Position numbers and translations under genes: made by a program. From assembly GCA_024244705.1 (NCBI GenBank), contig JAAEOK010000119.1, positions 1 to 49,426 on the forward strand: a stretch of 49,426 nt of DNA. The letters are read 5' to 3'. This document shows, one piece after another, positions 16,156 through 25,835 of the stretch. Every line of letters starts with the position of its first letter. The first letter of the stretch is position 1. This DNA is from Alphaproteobacteria bacterium. GTDB taxonomy: Bacteria; Pseudomonadota; Alphaproteobacteria; JAAEOK01. The notes under the pieces are model-generated. The model ran no database searches, had not been told where the DNA came from, and saw only the letters and a program-made list of their open reading frames with translations.

Positions 16156-16186
16156 CGGGGTCCCCGACCAATAGCCGGGGACCCCG
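16156..16186 (+). promoter_or_regulatory. strong intercistronic hairpin between binding protein and ATPase genes
   Basis: CGGGGTCCCCG (16156-16166) and CGGGGACCCCG (16176-16186) are perfect 11-base inverted repeats with a 9-base loop. There is no T run, so it looks less like a full terminator than an mRNA-stabilising or attenuating stem 22 bases after the stop of the binding protein gene. Confidence 0.7.
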
Positions 16187-16211
16187 CAGCGGGTGTGGGA
16201 GCAAACAGGCG

Positions 16212-17348
16212 ATGCCGGATCCGACCACTTCATCACCAGACGCGTGGAATTCACCGGACGCGGTTCCCTATGTCCGGATCCAGAATGTCACCAAGCAATT
16301 TGGCGACTTCACCGCGGTAAGGAACGTTTCGCTCGATATTTACGAGCGCGAGTTGTTCTGCTTGCTCGGTGGATCCGGCTGCGGGAAATCCACTCTTTTG
16401 CGCATGCTTGCCGGCTTCGAGTTGCCGACCTCCGGGCAAATCCTCATCGATGGCGTCGATATGTCCGGCATTCCGCCTTACGAACGGCCGGTCAATATGA
16501 TGTTCCAGTCCTATGCGTTGTTCCCGCATATGAATGTCGAACAGAATATTGCATTTGGCCTTAAACAGGATGGTGTGGCCAAACCGGAGATCAAGCGCCG
16601 CGTCAGCGACATGATCGAACTTGTGCAACTGGGCCAGTTTGCCAAACGGAAACCGCACCAACTGTCGGGCGGCCAGCGGCAGCGGGTTGCCCTCGCCCGA
16701 AGCCTGGTTAAACAGCCGAAACTGCTCTTGCTCGACGAACCGCTCGGCGCACTCGACAAGAAACTACGCGAGGAAACTCAGTTTGAGCTGGTGAATATCC
16801 AGGAATCCGTCGGCATTACCTTCGTCGTCGTCACCCATGACCAGGAAGAGGCGATGACGCTGTCGACCCGTATCGGTGTGATGGACCAGGGCGAGATTGT
16901 CCAGACCGGGACACCGTCGGAGATATACGAGATCCCAGACAGCCGCTTTGTCGCCGATTTCGTCGGTTCGGTGAACATGTTCGCGGGACGGATCATCGAG
17001 GACGAGCCCGATCATGTCGTGATCGAATCGGAAGAGTCGGGAGGTCGCATTCGGGTCGAGCACGGTATCAGCGGCCATGTCGGACAGCAGGTCTGGGTCG
17101 CCCTCAGGCCGGAAAAAATCATCATCGGCACGGAGCAACCCACCCAGGAGACGAATGTCATAAAGGGACGCGTCGACGAGATCGCCTATCTCGGAAACTC
17201 TTCGGTCTTTCGCGTCCGCCTCGATAACGGTCGGATTGTCAGGGTCACGAGGCCGAATATCTATCGCGCGACGGAAGCCGACATCACCTGGGAGGACGAA
17301 GTCTATCTGAGCTGGCATGGCACCAGTCCGGTGGTGTTGACGTCGTGA
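16212..17348 (+). CDS. polyamine ABC transporter ATP-binding protein (PotA/PotG-like)
   Basis: A 378-residue ATPase that powers uptake by the two permeases. [10 protein letters not shown] is Walker [15 protein letters not shown] the Q-loop, [15 protein letters not shown] the ABC signature, [12 protein letters not shown] Walker B, and [10 protein letters not shown] the switch His. The C-terminal ~120 residues carry the TOBE beta domain typical of polyamine and other importers ([12 protein letters not shown]..., [10 protein letters not shown]). The start ATG (16212) avoids an extension through the upstream hairpin. Its stop codon overlaps the next gene's start, so translation is coupled. Confidence 0.94.
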   Translation: MPDPTTSSPDAWNSPDAVPYVRIQNVTKQFGDFTAVRNVSLDIYERELFCLLGGSGCGKSTLLRMLAGFELPTSGQILIDGVDMSGIPPYERPVNMMFQSYALFPHMNVEQNIAFGLKQDGVAKPEIKRRVSDMIELVQLGQFAKRKPHQLSGGQRQRVALARSLVKQPKLLLLDEPLGALDKKLREETQFELVNIQESVGITFVVVTHDQEEAMTLSTRIGVMDQGEIVQTGTPSEIYEIPDSRFVADFVGSVNMFAGRIIEDEPDHVVIESEESGGRIRVEHGISGHVGQQVWVALRPEKIIIGTEQPTQETNVIKGRVDEIAYLGNSSVFRVRLDNGRIVRVTRPNIYRATEADITWEDEVYLSWHGTSPVVLTS

Positions 17349-18328
17349 GCGTGCCAGCCTCCACCACGGGCGGGCGTACTCCCGCCGATATCGAAAAAGG
17401 TCACGGCGTAAGCTCGCTGGCAGGTCTCGAAGCCGCGCTCGGCCGGGTCGGGCTGCGCGGTCGAACTTTGGTAATTCTGATCCCCTATTTGTGGCTGTTG
17501 CTGTTTTTCCTGATTCCATTCGTCATCGTCCTCAAGATCAGCCTGGCCCAACTTGCGATCGCCATCCCGCCCTATTCATCCTTGTTGAGTTGGACCGCCG
17601 ATGGGGCCCTCGAGATCAAGCTGCATTTTGACAATTTCCTGTTTCTCCTCGAGGACAGCCTCTATTGGGTGGCTTATCTGAATTCAGTCAAGATCGCCCT
17701 GATATCGACGGTGCTGTGCCTGCTGCTTGGCTATCCGATGGCCTACGGCATTGCCCGCGCACCCACCGCATGGCGAAATGTCCTGTTGATGATGGTGATC
17801 CTGCCGTTCTGGACATCGTTTCTGCTGCGCGTCTATGCCTGGGTCGGGATCCTTAAGAATAACGGCGTTATCAATAACGCACTGATGTCGCTCGGCATCA
17901 TCGATCAACCCATACCCATGCTGCACACGGACTTTTCGGTCTATATCGGGATCGTCTATTCCTACCTGCCGTTCATGATCTTGCCGCTTTATGCCAACCT
18001 GGAAAAACTCGACGGTACGCTCTTGGAAGCCGCCGCCGATCTCGGCTGCCGTCCTGCCAAAGCCTTTCTTTACGTGACTTTGCCACTTTCCCTGCCGGGC
18101 ATCATCGCAGGTTGCCTGTTGGTCTTCATCCCGGCGGTCGGTGAATTCGTGATACCGGCCCTCCTCGGCGGACCCGACAGTCTTATGATCGGGCGCGTTC
18201 TGTGGGACGAATTCTTTTCCAATCGAGACTGGCCGGTGGCTTCGGCGGTCGCCATCGCCGTGCTCTTGCTGTTGGTCGTCCCCATCGTCCTGTACCAACG
18301 CATTCAGATCCGGGAGCCGGGGGCGTAG
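17345..18328 (+). CDS. polyamine ABC transporter permease (PotH/PotB-like)
   Basis: A 327-residue inner-membrane subunit with six predicted helices; the first is LVILIPYLWLLLFFLIPFVIVL (about 39-60). The EAA loop that contacts the ATPase is GTLLEAAADLGCRPAKAFLYVTLPLSLPG (about 227-255). It begins at GTG, overlapping the preceding stop codon by four bases (GTGA), and is followed after one base by its partner permease, so all are one operon. The large first periplasmic loop is usual for PotB/PotH. Confidence 0.93.
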   Translation: MSVPASTTGGRTPADIEKGHGVSSLAGLEAALGRVGLRGRTLVILIPYLWLLLFFLIPFVIVLKISLAQLAIAIPPYSSLLSWTADGALEIKLHFDNFLFLLEDSLYWVAYLNSVKIALISTVLCLLLGYPMAYGIARAPTAWRNVLLMMVILPFWTSFLLRVYAWVGILKNNGVINNALMSLGIIDQPIPMLHTDFSVYIGIVYSYLPFMILPLYANLEKLDGTLLEAAADLGCRPAKAFLYVTLPLSLPGIIAGCLLVFIPAVGEFVIPALLGGPDSLMIGRVLWDEFFSNRDWPVASAVAIAVLLLLVVPIVLYQRIQIREPGA

Positions 18329-18329
18329 A

Positions 18330-19172
18330 ATGGTCCGGAATCGCTCCTTCTTTATTCTTACCGTGATGGCGTTCGGCTTCGCGTTTCTGTACGGCCCGAT
18401 CCTTTCGCTAATCATTTTTTCGTTCAACAAATCGAAGCTCGTAACGGTGTGGGGTGGATTTTCGACCCAATGGTATGGCGAGCTGATCCGTAACGATCAA
18501 ATCCTGCAAGCCGCCTGGGTAAGTTTGCGGATCGCGGTGATGAATGCGACACTGGCGGTAATCCTGGGGACGTTGGCGGCTTTCATTCTTGTCCGATTCG
18601 GTCGGTTTCGCGGCCGGACACTGTTTACCGGCATGGTCACCGCTCCGCTCGTCATGCCCGAGGTGATTACGGGTCTGTCGCTGTTGCTGCTTTTCGTCGC
18701 CATGGAGAGCGCCCTGGGTTGGCCGGCGGGACGCGGCATGACGACGATCACGATCGCCCATATCACGTTCTCGATGGCCTATGTCGCGGTGATCATCCAG
18801 TCTCGGCTTTCGGACATGGATGAATCCATCGAGGAGGCCGCACTCGATCTCGGTGCCCGACCGGGCAAGGTCTTCTTCGTGATAACCGTGCCAATCATCA
18901 CCCCGGCTTTGGTATCGGGCTGGTTGCTTGCCTTCACGATGTCCCTGGATGATCTCGTGATCGCAAGTTTTGTTGCCGGACCCGGCTCGTCGACGCTGCC
19001 GATGGTGATCTTTTCGAAGGTGCGGCTCGGCGTAAGCCCGGAAATCAATGCCTTGGCAACGATCATTGTTTTGTTCGTCGCCTCCGGCATTCTATTGGCT
19101 GGCTGGTTGATGATGCGCCAGGACAAGCGGCGTCGACGCGATGCCCAACTAGCGATCGCCGCCAACGAATAA
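18330..19172 (+). CDS. polyamine ABC transporter permease (PotI/PotC-like)
   Basis: A 280-residue second permease subunit with six predicted helices, the first at about residues 7-29 (FILTVMAFGFAFLYGPILSLIIF). The EAA loop is EEAALDLGARPGKVFFVITVPIITPAL (about 167-193). It follows the first permease with a one-base gap and closes the transporter operon. The tail is basic (RQDKRRRRDAQ), likely cytoplasmic. No clear terminator follows; a weak 5-pair hairpin near 19200 lacks a T run. Confidence 0.93.
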   Translation: MVRNRSFFILTVMAFGFAFLYGPILSLIIFSFNKSKLVTVWGGFSTQWYGELIRNDQILQAAWVSLRIAVMNATLAVILGTLAAFILVRFGRFRGRTLFTGMVTAPLVMPEVITGLSLLLLFVAMESALGWPAGRGMTTITIAHITFSMAYVAVIIQSRLSDMDESIEEAALDLGARPGKVFFVITVPIITPALVSGWLLAFTMSLDDLVIASFVAGPGSSTLPMVIFSKVRLGVSPEINALATIIVLFVASGILLAGWLMMRQDKRRRRDAQLAIAANE

Positions 19173-19291
19173 AATCCGTACCGAACCAATCGAATCCGAG
19201 AGCGCTATGGGCTCTGGTTCGCTGGCCTATGATTGGGAATTGCGGCGCCCCACGGGATTCGATGGAGCGCCGCTATCCAAGAACCGGCTCG

Positions 19292-20386
19292 TCAGCCTTG
19301 GGGCACGCCGATCGCCACCGGTCGGACCGGAGAACCGGACCCGCCGCGCGAACGCAGCGGCAAGATAATCGTGCACGAGGTCCAGACCTTGTCCGCGGCC
19401 AAGGCGCCAAGGTTCGCGTTCTGAATGTTGTGGATGCCCGATTGGGTAAGATTGTGATGGTGGATTGCAAACGGCAATCCGGGGGGTGTGCCCTCGGCCG
19501 GCGGTGCCTTGCCCATCAACATGCCGTCGGCCACCGGATCGGTGAAGGGGTTGTCGAGCGCGACCAGAACGACCGCATGATCTTCGAGATACTTGGCGCC
19601 GTCATATGCCAAGCCCGGGCCCATGGCATAATAGAACTTCTCTTGATCCGGATCGTTCCAGTTGTCGCCCCAACCTGTATAGATGTAGACGACATCGCCT
19701 GGCAGAATACCCCGCGAATCTAGGCCCTGCGCCTTGAGCATCGCGTCGATATCGGCTGCGGTGATGGTCTCACCCGGCTTCATCGGCTCGCCGCCGCCGA
19801 GATGCGCTTTCGCGTCGAGCAGGACCGCCGTCGTCACGATCGGCGGCACCTTCTCGATTCCCAAGTGCAAAAGCGGCGACTCGGCCGAAGGCTTGACCTG
19901 ATCCTGAGAAAATCCGCTGTAGTATTGGGCGCCGGCGGAAGGGAATTCGCTTTCTCCGTCCCAGGCCTCGCCGAGGACCGCGAAATGGCCGAGCGCGTCC
20001 ATTTGGGTGCCTTGGGCGCCGGGCTCGCCGGACACGACATGCTCGCCGTTGAAGGCATGCAACGAGCCGGGAATGCCGACGGTCGGTCGAAAGTCGTATT
20101 TGAGTGGCGTGCCAAAGGGCGACATCGGCATCGTGTTCGACCGCTCATGGGACACCTCGTAGACCTTGGCGTCGGGCTGGCCCAAATGGTAGCCGCACCG
20201 CAACCAAGTTCCTGCACCCAAGGTGTTGGCCATGCCGCGTTCATCGCCGGCCGGCCAGGGCGGCATCGGGACAAGCGCCTTCGACTGATCGACGACCATT
20301 TTCTGATCGGCGTTCTGGGCCACCGACGGTCCCGCGCAGAGGGCCACGAGGGCCGCTGCCGCAAGGGTTGATATTGCTATCTTCAT
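19292..20386 (-). CDS. exported cyclase-family (PF04199-type) metal hydrolase
   Basis: A 364-residue protein with a clear signal peptide (residues 1-23, ending PSVAQ). The body is of the cyclase/kynurenine formamidase fold, a metal-dependent hydrolase family. GAQGTQMDALGHF (about 123-135) is the metal site in the form found in longer members (GTQxDxxxH), where the first His of the short-form motif is absent. GDVVYIYTGWGDNW and VVLVALDNPFTDPV are further family blocks, and HHHNLTQSGI near the end adds possible metal ligands. The substrate is unknown. It converges with the polyamine operon. Confidence 0.8.
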   Translation of the reverse strand: MKIAISTLAAAALVALCAGPSVAQNADQKMVVDQSKALVPMPPWPAGDERGMANTLGAGTWLRCGYHLGQPDAKVYEVSHERSNTMPMSPFGTPLKYDFRPTVGIPGSLHAFNGEHVVSGEPGAQGTQMDALGHFAVLGEAWDGESEFPSAGAQYYSGFSQDQVKPSAESPLLHLGIEKVPPIVTTAVLLDAKAHLGGGEPMKPGETITAADIDAMLKAQGLDSRGILPGDVVYIYTGWGDNWNDPDQEKFYYAMGPGLAYDGAKYLEDHAVVLVALDNPFTDPVADGMLMGKAPPAEGTPPGLPFAIHHHNLTQSGIHNIQNANLGALAADKVWTSCTIILPLRSRGGSGSPVRPVAIGVPQG

Positions 20387-20465
20387 GAAGACCTCCCTGA
20401 ATCGCTTGTTTCGTTCTTCGCGATGCCGAAGCGGAAAACCATAGCACTCGCAGCTTTATATGCAA

Positions 20466-21644
20466 TTACATACAACTGCTATCGGATGTTGTCGAAATCC
20501 GATGGCCGCGTTCCGATGCCATCGACCATTCTGCCCCAACCTCCGCATCGGTCTCTCTGGGCGCCTGCGATGCGCGCAGCAACTCGAAATCCCGCCCTGC
20601 CAATAGTCTGGAAAGCGCCCACACGGCCATCGCGCGTACGAGCGGCGACGGATCCGAGAGATGCGGCCGGACATGGCCCACGAGATCAGGTCTGCCGCTG
20701 TTCCCCGCCGCGATCAGGACATTGCGCAGGATACGATTGCGCCCGGTCCTCTTGATCGCCGACCCGGCAAAGAAGTCGCGAAAGGCGGGTTCATCTAGAG
20801 ACAATAGGTGCACCAGCCTCGGCGCGGTCAATTCGGCCCGGGCGAAATAGGCGTTCTCCCGGGCGCGCCGGGCAAATTTGTTCCACGGACAGACGGCCAG
20901 GCAATCATCACAGCCATAGATTCGATTTCCCATCGCGGACCTGAATTCGGCCGGTATGTGGCCCTTATGCTCGATCGTGAGGTAGGAAATACAGCGCCGT
21001 GCATCGAGTCGGTAGGGCGCAGGAAAAGCGTCCGTCGGGCAAATATCGAGGCAGCGCCGGCACGACCCGCAATGATCGGCATGACCGGACTCGCTCTCTA
21101 AGTCGAGGTCGGTAAATACGGAGCCGAGAAACAGCCAGGATCCCAGATCGCGCGAAACGATGTTGGTGTGTTTGCCCTGCCACCCGACCCCGGCCAAGGC
21201 CGCCAGGGGCTTTTCCATGACCGGCGCGGTATCCACGAAAACCTTGACTTCGCACGAATGAGTTTCGACGAGCCACCGCGCCAATTTCTTCAGCCGCGTC
21301 TTGAGGACATCATGGTAGTCGCGTCCCCGCGCATAGACGGAAATATTACCGCGATCCCAGCGCTCCAGCGTTTTGAGAGGATCGGTGCGCGGCCCATAAT
21401 TCTGCCCGACAACGATGATCGATCGTGCATCGGCCCACAATGCGCGTGGGTGGCGTCGTCGCTCCTCGGTTTCGGCCATCCAAGCCATGTCGCCGTGAAG
21501 ACCAAGTCGGAGGTATTCCGTCAGCCGATCTCCCGGCCCTTCTTCGATGTCGGCGCGCGTAAAGCCCACCGCATCGAACCCCATTTCGCTGGCTCTGTTT
21601 CGTATCGCCTCTTTTCGGCTCGTCAATCGACTACCCGCGGCCAC
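20466..21644 (-). CDS. queG: epoxyqueuosine reductase QueG
   Basis: The last enzyme of queuosine synthesis, about 392 residues. It uses cobalamin and two [4Fe-4S] clusters to reduce epoxyqueuosine in tRNA to queuosine. The ferredoxin-like cysteines are [12 protein letters not shown] and, later, [22 protein letters not shown] near the N-terminus and [25 protein letters not shown] are QueG blocks. The C-terminal part ([13 protein letters not shown]...[12 protein letters not shown]) is a HEAT-like tRNA-binding tail. A GTG at 21644 overlaps the end of queF by 14 bases; a TTG at 21626 is another possible start. It ends the queA-tgt-queF-queG series. Confidence 0.93.
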   Translation of the reverse strand: MAAGSRLTSRKEAIRNRASEMGFDAVGFTRADIEEGPGDRLTEYLRLGLHGDMAWMAETEERRRHPRALWADARSIIVVGQNYGPRTDPLKTLERWDRGNISVYARGRDYHDVLKTRLKKLARWLVETHSCEVKVFVDTAPVMEKPLAALAGVGWQGKHTNIVSRDLGSWLFLGSVFTDLDLESESGHADHCGSCRRCLDICPTDAFPAPYRLDARRCISYLTIEHKGHIPAEFRSAMGNRIYGCDDCLAVCPWNKFARRARENAYFARAELTAPRLVHLLSLDEPAFRDFFAGSAIKRTGRNRILRNVLIAAGNSGRPDLVGHVRPHLSDPSPLVRAMAVWALSRLLAGRDFELLRASQAPRETDAEVGAEWSMASERGHRISTTSDSSCM

Positions 21645-22107
21645 GATATGGTGCGACGCCCTGCTCCGGTAGCCAGAGGCCGGCGGGGGGAACTCCGGTT
21701 TGATAGAAGACATCGATCGGTATTCCACCGCGCGGATACCAATAACCGCCAATCCTCAACCACTTGGGCTCAATTTCACGTACCAAACGTTTCGCGATGC
21801 CGATCGTCGTGGCCTCGTGAAATGCGCCATGATTTCGATAAGCGCCGAGAAAAAGCTTCAATGACTTGCTTTCGACCAGACGATCGCCCGGCACGTATTC
21901 GATCACAAGATGGGCGAAATCGGGCTGCCCGGTTATCGGGCACAGACAGGTAAACTCGGGGCAGGTCAATCGCACCAGGTAAACTTCGCCAGGTTGCGGA
22001 TTCGAGACGGATTCGATTACCGCGGCGTCAGGCGAGGCGGGCATTTCGGCCTCGCGGCCCAAGAGTGTCAGGTCATCCTGCAATCTGGTCTCCATATTGT
22101 CGGTCAA
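21631..22107 (-). CDS. queF: NADPH-dependent 7-cyano-7-deazaguanine reductase QueF
   Basis: A 158-residue short-form (type I) QueF that reduces preQ0 to preQ1 with [20 protein letters not shown] holds the catalytic Cys56, which forms a thioimide with the nitrile, and Asp63, which protonates it. [20 protein letters not shown] is the NADPH-binding QueF signature. The fold assembles as a tunnel-shaped oligomer. It lies 66 bases after tgt, whose substrate it makes, and overlaps queG. All key residues are present. Confidence 0.95.
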   Translation of the reverse strand: MTDNMETRLQDDLTLLGREAEMPASPDAAVIESVSNPQPGEVYLVRLTCPEFTCLCPITGQPDFAHLVIEYVPGDRLVESKSLKLFLGAYRNHGAFHEATTIGIAKRLVREIEPKWLRIGGYWYPRGGIPIDVFYQTGVPPAGLWLPEQGVAPYRGRG

Positions 22108-22173
22108 GCTAAAATCCGGTAACTCGGGGATTTTCCGGCTTGCTGTATTTCAGGCTCGGTCGGCATCCGTTCA

Positions 22174-23298
22174 TCAGGCCGGGATATCCCCGCTATTTTG
22201 CTCGACGGCAAAGGCCGCCGCGTAATCACCGACCCGTTCGGTCTCTATGGCATCACGGAGCTGATGCATAAGATACTGATAATACTGGAGATTATGCCAG
22301 GTCAAGAGCATCGCCCCCAATATTTCCTCTGATTTTGAAAGATGGTGAAGGTATGCGCGCGAATAATTCGCGCAGGCCGGACAAAGGCACGCCTCATCGA
22401 GCGGGCGCGGGTCATCCTTGTGTCGAGCGTTGCGAAGATTGACCTGTCCGCGACGCGTAAAGGCCTGGGCATTGCGGCCGGAACGTGTCGGCAAGACGCA
22501 ATCGAACATATCGACCCCGCGTAGGACGGCTCCGACGATATCTTCGGGCTTGCCGACACCCATCAAGTAGCGCGGACGGTCGCCGGGCAGATGAGAGATG
22601 GTTTCCTCCAACGTAGCGAACATACGTTCCTGACCCTCTCCGACCGCAAGGCCACCGATTGCATACCCGTCGAATCCCGTGGTGGATAGGGATTGCGCGG
22701 ATTCCGCGCGCAGCCTCGGGTAGATGCTCCCCTGCACAATCCCAAACAATCCGTAACCGGGACGGGGGCGAAATGCGGCCTTCGACCGTTCTGCCCAGCG
22801 CATGGACAAGCGCATGGATTGGGCCGCGGTCTCCTCGTCCACCGGCCAGGGCGTGCACTCGTCCAGCGCCATCGTGATGTCGGCGCCAAGCAGGTGCTGG
22901 ATCGCGATGGATTTCTCCGGCGACAGCACGTACCGGGTGCCATCGATATGCGACTGAAAGGTGGCACCATCTTCATCGATTTTCCGCAACTTGGCCAACG
23001 ACATGACTTGGAACCCTCCCGAATCGGTCAAGATCGGGCCACTCCAGTTCATAAACCGGTGTAGGCCCCCGAGCCGCTCGATCCGTTCCGCCGTCGGTCG
23101 AATCATGAGGTGGTAGGTGTTTCCGAGTATGATCTCGGCGCCTGTTTCACGCACCGCCTCCGGCCGCATCGCCTTGACCGTCGCAGCAGTTCCGACCGGC
23201 ATGAATGCCGGGGTCTCGACCGAACCATGGGCGGTTACCAGCCGACCGCGGCGGGCTTCGCCATCGCGCGCCGATATATCGAAGCCAAAGGCGATCAC
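22174..23298 (-). CDS. tgt: tRNA-guanine transglycosylase Tgt
   Basis: A 374-residue TIM-barrel enzyme that swaps guanine-34 for preQ1 in tRNAs with GUN anticodons. [16 protein letters not shown] starts the barrel; [13 protein letters not shown] and [19 protein letters not shown] are conserved; [18 protein letters not shown] includes the nucleophilic Asp; and [17 protein letters not shown] supplies the zinc ligands. The GTG at 23298 overlaps the queA stop (GTGA) and gives the normal family length; a longer upstream reading is not coding-like. The order with queA and queF confirms the role. Confidence 0.95.
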   Translation of the reverse strand: MIAFGFDISARDGEARRGRLVTAHGSVETPAFMPVGTAATVKAMRPEAVRETGAEIILGNTYHLMIRPTAERIERLGGLHRFMNWSGPILTDSGGFQVMSLAKLRKIDEDGATFQSHIDGTRYVLSPEKSIAIQHLLGADITMALDECTPWPVDEETAAQSMRLSMRWAERSKAAFRPRPGYGLFGIVQGSIYPRLRAESAQSLSTTGFDGYAIGGLAVGEGQERMFATLEETISHLPGDRPRYLMGVGKPEDIVGAVLRGVDMFDCVLPTRSGRNAQAFTRRGQVNLRNARHKDDPRPLDEACLCPACANYSRAYLHHLSKSEEILGAMLLTWHNLQYYQYLMHQLRDAIETERVGDYAAAFAVEQNSGDIPA

Positions 23299-24374
23299 AT
23301 TATCGCCCGGTGCAACAAACACGCATCGCCGAAGGAGAAGAAGCGGTACCGCGATTCGATGGCATGGGCATAGGCCGCCTGCATGCGCTCCAACCCGGCA
23401 AACGCCGACACGAGTATGAAAAGTGTCGATTTGGGCAGATGAAAATTGGTCAGCAGGAGGTCCGCGGTTCGGAAGCGATAACCGGGACAAATGAAGATGT
23501 TGGTCCAGTCGTCGAACGGTTGGATCCGGCCTTGTTCGTCGGCAGCCGATTCGAGCAAACGGAGACTGGTGGTGCCGACCGCCACGATCCGCCCGCCGGC
23601 GTCGCGCACGCGATTGATCTTATCCGCCGCGTTCGCCGAGACATGCCCACGCTCCGCATGCATCCGATGGGCCCGAATGTCCTTGACCCTGATCGGAAGA
23701 AAGGTGCCGGCCCCGACATGCAAGGTCAGGTTTACCATTGTCGCCCCTGTGCCGGCGACGGCGTCCAAAAGCCGCGTCGTAAAGTGCAGTCCCGCGGTCG
23801 GAGCCGCCACCGCGCCCTCGTGCTTGGCGTAGATAGTCTGATAATCGCGAAGGTCCCGCTCATCTGCAGGGCGTTTTATGTAAGGCGGCAGCGGCATGCG
23901 CCCGTACACATCCAATTGTGCCCGGAAATGGCCTGGATCGTTCGCGAAGCGCACTGCGACCTCTCCACCTTCATCCTTGGAAACAACGTCGGCGAAAAAA
24001 TCCGTGCCAAAGTCGATCCGGTCTCCAACGCGCAACTTTTTCGCCGGCCGCGCGAAGGCGCGCCATTGATCCGATCCATCGGCGGCATGAAGCGTCAAAT
24101 GGATCCGCGTTCGCCCACGAAGGCCGGTCAGCTGCGCCGGAATAACACGTGTGTCGTTGAACACCAGTACGTCATCGGGACGCAGAAGATCGGGCAACGA
24201 ATGGACTGCCGAATCCTGAATTCGCGGCCCAACCACAAGCAGTCGCGCACTGTCGCGTGGATCCGCGGGTCGCTCCGCGATCAGATTGGGCGGCAACTCG
24301 AAATCATAGGATTCCAGCGAGGCGGCGGTCGCCGGCGGATCACGGTCGAGCCGTCTGGTGTTCGATGTTGGCAT
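23295..24374 (-). CDS. queA: S-adenosylmethionine:tRNA ribosyltransferase-isomerase QueA
   Basis: A 359-residue enzyme that moves the ribosyl part of S-adenosylmethionine to preQ1 in tRNA, forming epoxyqueuosine. [54 protein letters not shown] and [13 protein letters not shown] are QueA blocks, and [17 protein letters not shown] closes the protein in the usual way. The ATG at 24374 is chosen; the first block starts about 20 residues in. It is the first gene of the queuosine operon and is divergent from hpnC across a 145-base gap. I found no preQ1 riboswitch pattern in front. Confidence 0.94.
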   Translation of the reverse strand: MPTSNTRRLDRDPPATAASLESYDFELPPNLIAERPADPRDSARLLVVGPRIQDSAVHSLPDLLRPDDVLVFNDTRVIPAQLTGLRGRTRIHLTLHAADGSDQWRAFARPAKKLRVGDRIDFGTDFFADVVSKDEGGEVAVRFANDPGHFRAQLDVYGRMPLPPYIKRPADERDLRDYQTIYAKHEGAVAAPTAGLHFTTRLLDAVAGTGATMVNLTLHVGAGTFLPIRVKDIRAHRMHAERGHVSANAADKINRVRDAGGRIVAVGTTSLRLLESAADEQGRIQPFDDWTNIFICPGYRFRTADLLLTNFHLPKSTLFILVSAFAGLERMQAAYAHAIESRYRFFSFGDACLLHRAIM

Positions 24375-24519
24375 GGGCGTCGCGTTGCTCGATTTGACCC
24401 GGTGCGGAAAACTAGCTCTTTCTCGCAATAAATTGCACCAACCAAACATTATGATGCGCGTGGAATCTGAACCGTCGCTTGGTCTATAAGGGCGCGACTA
24501 TTGTCAGGGCCGGAAAAGA

Positions 24520-25407
24520 ATGAGCGCGCAACCAATTCGTGTCGAAACACCCTCGGGAAAGGGCGCGGGAGACGAGAATTTCCCGGTTGGCTCCATGCTT
24601 CTGCCGGCGCGCCTTCGACCGCATGTCGCGAAGTATTATGCCTTCGCGCGAGCGATCGATGACATCGCGGACAACCCCGATCTCGCGCCTGAGGACAAAG
24701 TGGCCCGGCTCGACGGTTTCGACAAGGCGCTGATCGGAGAAATTGATGACGAACCCGCCTTTGCGAAAGCCTATGCGATACGAATGAGCTGCGCCGAGAC
24801 CAATGTCCCGATCGCGCATTGCCGCGACCTCATCGTCGCGTTCAAGCAGGATGCCGTGAAGCTGCGCTATCGGGACTGGGATGACCTTATGGGATATTGC
24901 AACAATTCGGCGTCGCCGGTCGGAAGATACCTGCTCGACTTGCACGGAGAATCGCGGGACCACTACCGCTACTCCGACGCCCTCTGCAATGCCCTTCAGG
25001 TCATCAACCATCTCCAGGATTGCCAGGATGACTATCGGAACCTCGATCGGGTCTATTTGCCGGAGCCGTGGCTAATAGAAGCCGGAGCAACGGTCGCGGA
25101 CCTGGGCGGCACGCAGTCCAATGCCGGCGTGCGGCAGACCATAGAACGATGCCTCACCTACACCGAACGCCTCATGACCGACGCCAGGCGGCTGCCGGGC
25201 GTGCTGCGCAACCGGCGTTTAGCCTACGAATCTTCGGCTATCGTGAGGTTGGCCGACACACTGATCGATCGCCTCCATCGTCAGGACCCATTGGCTCGGA
25301 GGGTCGAGCTTTCCAAACCGCACTTTCTGTGGTGCGTCGCCATGGGAATCGCACGGGCATTGCTAAACCGCGCCGACCGGTCAAAGAGACATGGTGAAGG
25401 TTTATGA
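24520..25407 (+). CDS. hpnC: hydroxysqualene synthase HpnC
   Basis: A 295-residue squalene/phytoene synthase-like enzyme. In the three-step bacterial route to squalene, HpnC turns presqualene diphosphate into hydroxysqualene. ENFPVGSMLLPARLRPHVAKYYAFARAIDDIAD (residues ~19-52) contains the first Asp-rich motif, and HLQDCQDDYRNLDRVYLP contains the second. The N-terminal ENFPV block distinguishes it from HpnD, present downstream. It opens the hopanoid region and is followed by a 428-base spacer before dxs. Confidence 0.93.
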   Translation: MSAQPIRVETPSGKGAGDENFPVGSMLLPARLRPHVAKYYAFARAIDDIADNPDLAPEDKVARLDGFDKALIGEIDDEPAFAKAYAIRMSCAETNVPIAHCRDLIVAFKQDAVKLRYRDWDDLMGYCNNSASPVGRYLLDLHGESRDHYRYSDALCNALQVINHLQDCQDDYRNLDRVYLPEPWLIEAGATVADLGGTQSNAGVRQTIERCLTYTERLMTDARRLPGVLRNRRLAYESSAIVRLADTLIDRLHRQDPLARRVELSKPHFLWCVAMGIARALLNRADRSKRHGEGL

Positions 25408-25835
25408 CGCAGAATTGATACTTGACATTTCATGCGCCGCCTGCCTCGCGAGTGGTGTGTATCAGGCGGTAGCACTCCGTGCCTGGTCGTGATCGGTAGG
25501 AATCAGCGGGATCCCGTCCATGCCAGGGCTGGATGTGGCGACCTCCAGTCTCGGTAAGAAAAATAGCGGTTTTCTTAGCCGATCATGAAATCATCGGTTC
25601 TCAAATCCCAACAACCGAGAGTATAGGGCGACCCCAAAGCCGCCAATGCCGATACGAGCGTGGCCCGGATTTCGCCTACCGATTTGTTGAAGTGTCATCT
25701 ACTGTTAGGCTGGTTTTGTATTTGAAAACGCTCAAAGTGTATGGTGTATTCATTATTCGCGAGATAATAATTTTTTCCTAGCATCATCGACCGTGATGCA
25801 TTGGATAGCGAACAAACTCAGGGGGTTTGTTGACA
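25408..25835. other. AT-rich spacer and leader before dxs
   Basis: No gene is recognised. From about 25690 the GC content falls sharply. ATTAT/ATAAT arms around TCGCGA (25752-25768) are followed by a T run, and GCATCA-N7-TGATGC (25781-25799) is a perfect inverted repeat 37 bases before the likely dxs start. These could be an operator or an attenuator, but no known motif fits. Confidence 0.4.

Noticed and set aside
19292-20386. Loss of the first metal-binding His in the cyclase-family protein
   Set aside because: Longer members of this family normally have GTQxDxxxH without that His, so it is not a defect.
23205-24431. 408-residue plus-strand open frame
   Set aside because: It is antisense to queA and tgt, which are both complete and recognisable.
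24375-24519. Possible preQ1 riboswitch before queA
   Set aside because: The C-rich loop and A-rich tail of preQ1 aptamers are not seen.
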